Source: Fonsecaea monophora
Taxonomy: Eukaryota > Ascomycota > Eurotiomycetes > Chaetothyriales > Herpotrichiellaceae
Assembly (NCBI RefSeq): GCF_001642475.1
Contig: NW_019173998.1
Span: 62,001-126,000 of the forward strand
Reading direction: 5' to 3'
Length of the DNA: 64,000 bases
The notes beneath the pieces were generated by a model. That model was not told the origin of the DNA. It was given only the letters and a program-made list of their open reading frames with translations, and made no database searches. Below are positions 58,328 through 64,000 of this stretch, one piece after another; positions within the stretch are counted from its first letter, which is position 1, and the number at the start of each line of letters is the position of its first letter. A program made the translations under genes and the position numbers.

Positions 58328-59945
58328 ATGGGAAGCTTTCACGTTGGTTATTGGAGCTCGCTCAAAGGAGTGTGGCTCCAAGTATGCATCATGCTCTCGT
58401 CTGCCATGGCTTTTCTGCTGTTTGGCTACGACCAAGGAGTTTTCGGGGGTCTGATCGCGACTCCTCAGCTGCTGAACGGGCTCGGGATAGGAGCCACTGA
58501 TGCCAACCTGCAAGGAACCGTGGTGGCTATCTACGACATCGGTTGTCTGGTCGGCTGCATTGGGACCGCAATATTCGGCATGAAGGTCGGCCGTCGCGTC
58601 CTGGTGATGATCGGATGCTGCCTTCTGATTCTCGGTGCTGGGCTTCAAGGTGGAGCAACGTCGGTCGCCATGATGATTGCTGGCCGCGTCGTCGGCGGAT
58701 TCGGCACCGGCATCAACTCTTCCATCATCCCTGTGTGGGTGTCAGAATGTGCTCACGCCTCCCGCCGCGGCGCTCTCGTGTCGGTGCAGATCTCGATCGT
58801 CATTCTCGGCCTTGTCATCGCCTACTGGTTCGATTACGGGATGGTCAAAAACATGACGGGCGGAATCGTTTGGCGCCTTCCACTCTATTTCCAGATGGTC
58901 TTCTGCGTTCTTACGCTGGGAACTATTACGCTGCTGCCCGAATCACCACGTTATCTGTACAGCAAGGGCCATCTTGCGGAAGCAGACTCAGTGATTGCTC
59001 GCATCTTCAACGTCCCCATCGACCACCCGACTGTTCTGCAGCATCATCGCGAGGTCATGCAAGCTTTGGAGGTTGAACATGAAGTCAAATTCCGGATTTC
59101 AGACATCTTGTTCGATCGGTCGCCCGTCAACGCCACATGGCGAATCTGGATTTGCATCCTGATCCAGTTCTTTCAGCAGCTTGGAGGTATCTGCTTGATT
59201 GCGTACTACGCCTCATTTCTCTTCATCAACAATCTCGGCATGACTCCAAATGAGGCGGGCATCACTTCGGGAGGTTTATCGCTTGTCTTCTGGGGTGGCA
59301 CGTTGACCGCCATCTGGTCTGTCGAAGTTTTGGGTCGGCGACCTGTCTTGCTCTGGGGAGCCGTGGGCTGCTCCATCTGCATGATCTGCTACACCATCGG
59401 GCTTGGAGTGTACAACGATTCGTCCTTGACAGCATCGGTTGTGTTTATCTTCTTGTTCGAATTCTGCTACGGGTGTTCATGGTGCGGTCTGCCCTTCCTC
59501 TACGCCGCCGAAGTGACACCCCTTCATCTGCGCCATGCCGGCTCAGCACTGTCCGTGGGTATGGAGTGGCTTATGACTTTTGTGGTCGTCAAGGTAAGTC
59601 AACCCAGGACCAGAAAATGGAGTGGATATCTAACCATTCTCTTCACAGGTTGGCCCAATTGGCATCACGCACGCCGGATGGAAATTCTATCTTCTCTTCT
59701 GCATCGGCAACGTCTTGCAGGTCGTCTTCATCTACCTCTTCGTCAAGGAGACCAAGGGCCTCACTCTGGAAGAAATCGACTACCTCTACGCCAAACCGTC
59801 GCATCGCGCCGAGCTTGAAGAGAAGTTGGCCCACCACAGGCACGTTGTCAAAGTGGACGACGCCGAGGCCGTGGTCATGACAGCTCAAGGAGATGAGAAA
59901 AAGAATGCTGAGCCCTCACACACTCAGCATGAGTATTCACCCTAA
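58328..59945 (+). CDS. MFS sugar/quinate-type transporter
   Basis: Exons 58328-59593 and 59649-59945 give 520 residues with twelve membrane helices. Sugar-porter signatures are present: GYDQGVFGGLIATPQ in TM1, GRRVLVMIG (loop 2-3), GRVVGGFGTGINSS in TM4, PESPRYLYSKGH after TM6, QQLGGICLIAYYASFLF in TM7, the EVLGRRPVLLWG loop, and VKETKGLTLEEIDYLY after TM12. The family includes hexose, maltose, lactose, quinate and glycerol carriers; the substrate cannot be fixed. In the PESPR context the gene is intact. It lies between regulator 3 and the monooxygenase, with which it is convergent, fitting uptake of the substrate of the cluster. Confidence 0.93.
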
Positions 59946-60681
59946 GTCAGGCAGGCAATTTCTCGCCCTTGCCACAAATGCGGTGGATTGTTGGAAGAGT
60001 GAAGATGGTCACCACTTTTCGAGATGGAAGATTAGGCTGCATCATCAGGCCACAAAACCTGGGAATCCCACCCCCCGTTCTGTTCAGAGTGTACGTATGT
60101 AAACCAGGAATCAGGAACCAGATACAGTATACAATATACAGGCAATTGTCATTCCCCTAACCCTCTTTTTTCCCTGTTTCTGCTCTTGCTTCTCGATGTA
60201 ACCAGTGCATTACGAAGTAGGACTTTTTGCTCTACCAACAGTTCCAGCACCACTCGATCAAACCATTCTCGCCCTGAGACAGTGCGAGCACCTCAGCAGC
60301 ATTACGACGCACCGACAACAGACGAATTAGTGGCGTCGGAATACCTCAGGATGGTCGGACAGGGGTCAATTGGGCGGCGGAATACGAGTAGGCAAATTGC
60401 AAATGCCTCGAACACGGGATTTCGTCTTTGAGGTCTGGGACAAGGACCGGTGTGACTATAATTTCCTGATTTTGCTGGACCGTCAAACACCACGGGACTT
60501 GGGTAGGTATACTCGTAGAAAACGGTATGTGGTTATTTATTGTTTCCGCATACAAGAACTATAAAGTCGGTTCCTTTGGTCAAAGAAGCGGCCCATCTGT
60601 ATACAAGTAAAGAAAGTCAAGTAAATTCTCGACGCGCTCTCCGACCACCAGCCTGCAGAACAAGTCAACTACAACAATCTG
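59946..60681. other. Intergenic between convergent genes
   Basis: About 740 bp between the transporter and monooxygenase stops. Nothing recognised. Confidence 0.6.
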
Positions 60682-62973
60682 TTAGTTATCCCATTCATGC
60701 ACCCCCTCCACAATCGGCGGCGGAACGTCATTGTCGACCAGATACTCTGTGGTGTCCTCCCCGCTGACCTGCGCCACGGTCGTCCCGTTGCCCAACCACG
60801 CCATGGTGTTGGAGCCCAGGGCGTCGAGGTATTCGTATGTAAAGTCTTCGTAGCGCGGGTTTTCCAGCGCCTTTTGCGTGTGGATCGACGCGCCGGGCCA
60901 GAGGGCCGTGACGCGCCCGTTTTGCTTGTTGCGCTTGAACCACGATTTGCACTGGCGGTTTTTGTCAGTATTGTTTAGCAGGGAAGCGGCGGGAAAGGGA
61001 AGGAAATGGAAGAGACAAGGGGTATGTAATAAACAATAAACCAAAAAAAAAGAGTTCGTTTCGAACGTACCGTCTCGGTAAAAACTGTCTTGGAAAAGTA
61101 CTCGTCGACGTGTTTGACAAAGTCGCTGGTGGCTTTTTCACTATGAATCACAAGCAAACAAGGTCAGTCATAATGTACTTGTTCTAGGTCCCAACGCATG
61201 GTTACAATGAGTCAAGATCCAACCCAAAAAAGAGGGAAAGGGGGATTGAGGGAGCCTTTTCGCAACGTACGTGACGACCATAGATTTGATGTACTCTCGC
61301 TGGATCTTCTGCACCAGTTTGACGAGGTAGAGCGTCACCGACTCGAGAAAGGGGATTGCCGACCCGGACCCAGCGCCGCCATTCGGGCCAAAGAAGATGA
61401 AAAAGTTGGGCATCTTCGGCACACAGATCGAGAGATAGGCCTGAGGGTCGGGATTCCACATATCGGCGAGGGTCTTGCCGTCGAGTCCGACGATGGGTGG
61501 TTCATTTTCCATGGATCTGCGCACCCGGTCAGTCGGTCAGAGGAAGAAGATGAGGGCAACAACAACAACGACAACGACATACGTATCGTAGCCTGTGGCA
61601 CAGATGATCACGTCCACCTCGCGCACCTTGCCATCGTTGGCCTTGATACCATTCTCCACCACGGTCTCGATGCCACAGCCGATAAATTCGACGTTGTCCT
61701 CGACCAGCGCCTCCAAGAAGCCCGGACCGGGCGTGAGCCGGCGGCAAAAGGGCGAAAAGTCCGGCCTCAGGCTCTCGTATATGTGTGGCTTCTTGGAGAG
61801 CTTCTGCTTCATCGACTCGTCGTTGAGCGCGAAGAAGGCCTTTTGCTCCTCGGTGCCCTTGAACAGGATCTCGGGTTTGGCGTTCATGATCCGTTCGATT
61901 TCCCGCCGGTATCTGATGTACTCTTCGGGATTCTCGCGGTACGTCCTGAGCTCGTCCTCTGAATATTTATCTGGAGATGCAAATTAGTGTCTATCTTGGG
62001 TAGTCTTGTGCTACCAGATCTTCTGGCCCTCAAAAGAGGGGGGGAGAGAGAGACTTACAGTTATCCGTCACTCCCCGGTTGGATTTGTCGGATCCGTAAC
62101 CAACGGGCGACACCCATGTCTTGCCCTTCATGTAATGGTCAATCCGAGCCGCCGTGGGCTGGAGCTGAGGCACAATCTGGATTCCCGACGAGCCACCCCC
62201 AATGACAGCTATTCTTTTCCCCTTGGGGTCTAGCGGAGTCTCCCAGCTCTTTCGATCCGCCGAGTGTAGGAGAGTCCCTTTGAAATCGCGAAGGCCTGGA
62301 ATGTCTGGCCACTCCCACCGATTGAGAATTCCGGTAGCTCTGATCAAGATGTCTGCCCGGTCGGTGAATTTCTGCGGGTTTCTTTTGTCAGCCACATGTG
62401 AACGTTATGTCGTATGTAGTTCTGGGCCAAAAAAAGTTGTTACATACTCTTCCACTCTCGAGATCTTCAATCTCCACCTCCCATTTTCCATCCGCTGCCT
62501 GCCACCGGGCTCCAAGGAAAAGATGTCGGAGTTTGACGTATCGCTCGACATCGTATCGACGAGCTACATTCTTCAGGTAGCGATGGATCTCAGGGCCCGC
62601 GGCGTAGAAAGAACTCCAGTTGAGGTTGTTTGCAAATGTGAATTGGTAACTGTGGGCAGGAATGTCACAGGCCACACCAGGGTATCTACAAAAAACATGT
62701 CTGTTAGGACCTCACAGCGTGGAAAAGCGTATATAGATAACACTAAGGACTTAGAGGTTGACTATACCGATTCTCGTGCCACGTTCCTCCAATGTCGTCG
62801 GATTTGTCGTAGATGACAAGGTCTAGATTCTTGATCTTCTGAGGAAATCGGATGGCTGTGAGCATGCCAGAGATGCCTGCTCCTATACAAATCACTTTGA
62901 TCGGGCGATCATCGTCGATGGACTTTTGGCTGGGTGCCGACCAGTCGGTCTGCGTTTCGTTGGCGGCAATCAT
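60682..62973 (-). CDS. FAD-dependent monooxygenase, Baeyer-Villiger/FMO type
   Basis: Seven exons on the minus strand: 62973-62768, 62685-62448, 62371-62059, 61970-61583, 61516-61271, 61140-61071, 60951-60682 (576 residues). All joins keep the frame. The enzyme should use NADPH and O2 to insert oxygen next to a carbonyl, or to hydroxylate. Motifs: FAD fold VICIGAGISGMLTAIRF (about 27-43), GGTWHENRYPGVACD (split by intron 1), ATGILNRWEWPDIPGL, the fingerprint region FKGTLLHSADRKSW, and the NADPH fold IAVIGGGSSGIQIVP. The fingerprint has three extra residues between the His and the Trp compared with FxGxxxHxxxW. The late segment FFIFFGPNGGAGSGS is typical of fungal relatives of StcW-type monooxygenases. 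ATG at 62973 is the first Met; the frame upstream opens only with TTG. Right-most gene of the proposed cluster. Confidence 0.92.
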
Positions 62974-64000
62974 GGTGTTTGGCAGAGACTTTGGCACTGG
63001 CAATATTTGTGAGTTGGCTCAGATATGTGGTTGGTAATAAAGACTTGACAAGCAAAAGAACCATTTGACAGCTCCTAACAAGCATATCTTCAACCATCCA
63101 TATCAACCCTCACCATTCTCCGTTCCTCGGGTTATACGGATCCACATTTCCAGATCGGGAATTCCGCTTTCGTGTCGGATTTGAGGGGGTGAACTTGTCC
63201 AGGTTGACAATCCGAGGTACAGACAGGCCTCGAACTAGTCATAATTCCTTAGGTGTTGGGTTCTTTGTAAACATTTCCGCCACAAATCCTTTTTGTTGCT
63301 GGTGTGCTGGGCCAGTGTTGTCTTCACAAGTCTCCCGTCCATTCTCCGAGAGAGGGACGGCGGAACCAAGTCAGGGCAACGACGAGCTGAAAGCATCTCA
63401 ACGGAGATGTGGTATCCTTCGAAATTTCCCAAATAGACAAGCTTCGCTGTTTGGGATGTATGTGTCCATCAACACAGCATTTCAAGTGAGCGTTGAAGCA
63501 GAGAAAGACCCCTTGTCCAAAACTACGTCCTTGAGCTGTCCTAGAAAGACCATCTCTATGCCAGACGTGTGGAGGCGTTGGACATGAGCCAAGATATGTC
63601 CAGGTTTCCAGCAATTAAGAAAACTACTGAGAAGAGGGCAATTTGACTGTTCGTAAGTAGTTGTTAGTGCGAGAGTAAAGCGGCGGGTGATGAGTTGGCA
63701 AAAAAGCCACCGGCAAACCTGAGTGACCAGGACTCTCTTGTGCGATTCTGTGCTCGACAGTCAACCAGTTGTCTTCATCTCTCTGGTAGTCGTGGCATCT
63801 ACTTGTGTTGGTCACGAATGTGGTGGTCGTGGACTCGTGGTGCTGACAAATTGGCTCTCTGCCTGCCTCTTTCCCTTTTGGGATGTATATCGCGTGTCCC
63901 TTTGAGGAGCCACAGCCTGAGATTCCGATCTTCACCGCCATCACCATTCGGTCAACAACATGAAAAAGTGGATTTTGATCAAGGAACGAGAAAAAGAAAT
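62974..64000. other. Monooxygenase promoter and right flank
   Basis: About 1 kb to the window edge. It contains CGG-GAATT-CCG at 63156-63166. No gene could be supported; a gene starting beyond the edge is possible. Confidence 0.55.
63156..63166. promoter_or_regulatory. CGG-N5-CCG candidate zinc-cluster site
   Basis: CGGGAATTCCG, inverted CGG half-sites with a 5-bp spacer, about 185 bp upstream of the monooxygenase ATG. Such triplet pairs are known Zn2Cys6 targets; a chance match is possible for so short a motif. Confidence 0.35.

Noticed and set aside
61198..61962. Plus-strand frame of about 250 codons opposite the monooxygenase
   Set aside because: It crosses both exons and an intron of a well-supported gene and is not similar to anything I know.
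1..64000. Secondary-metabolite backbone genes, transposons or CRISPR arrays
   Set aside because: No PKS, NRPS, terpene cyclase, transposase, reverse transcriptase, long terminal repeat or spaced repeat array was found anywhere in the window.

Overview
The window is nuclear DNA of a filamentous ascomycete (Pezizomycotina; the protein mix suits Eurotiomycetes, perhaps a black-yeast relative, but genus cannot be fixed by eye). Reasons: short spliceosomal introns of about 50-80 nt with GTANGT donors and CTAAC/CTGAC-type branch points, long pyrimidine-rich leaders, fungal-only families (Zn2Cys6 regulators with a fungal transcription-factor domain, Sho1, GMC oxidoreductases), and 1-3 kb intergenic spaces. 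I rebuilt exon structures by following protein similarity and checking that every junction keeps the frame.

Left part (1-39 kb), mostly housekeeping or single genes: squalene epoxidase (erg1, minus) with a tandem pair of sterol-regulatory-like sites in its promoter; a Cid1-like nucleotidyltransferase (minus); a conserved Gly/Ser/Pro-rich protein with a WG-repeat tail (plus); a Gfo/Idh/MocA oxidoreductase (minus); a Dal5-type anion:cation symporter (plus); a membrane-anchored GH43 glycosidase (plus); a mitochondrial small-subunit protein of the Mrps35/Bot1 family (plus); a CorA-like membrane protein (minus); a dynactin p24/RO-10-like subunit (plus); the Sho1 osmosensor (plus); a MARVEL-domain membrane protein (minus); and a two-RRM/RGG RNA-binding protein (plus).

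Right part (40.2-63 kb) changes character: aldehyde dehydrogenase, Zn2Cys6 regulator, GMC alcohol oxidoreductase, short-chain dehydrogenase, two divergently transcribed Zn2Cys6 regulators, a sugar/quinate-type MFS transporter and a Baeyer-Villiger-type flavin monooxygenase lie side by side. There is no polyketide, peptide or terpene synthase. Together these enzymes could take a cyclic or secondary alcohol to a ketone (SDR), to an ester or lactone (monooxygenase), and, after a hydrolase not seen here, on to an aldehyde and acid (GMC, ALDH), with uptake by the transporter. I read it as a putative catabolic cluster with unusually dense local regulation (three Zn2Cys6 genes in about 15 kb). Candidate regulatory repeats lie in its divergent promoters.

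I found no convincing transposon, CRISPR array, rRNA or tRNA gene. All function calls rest on reading translated sequence and known family motifs; no database search was possible.
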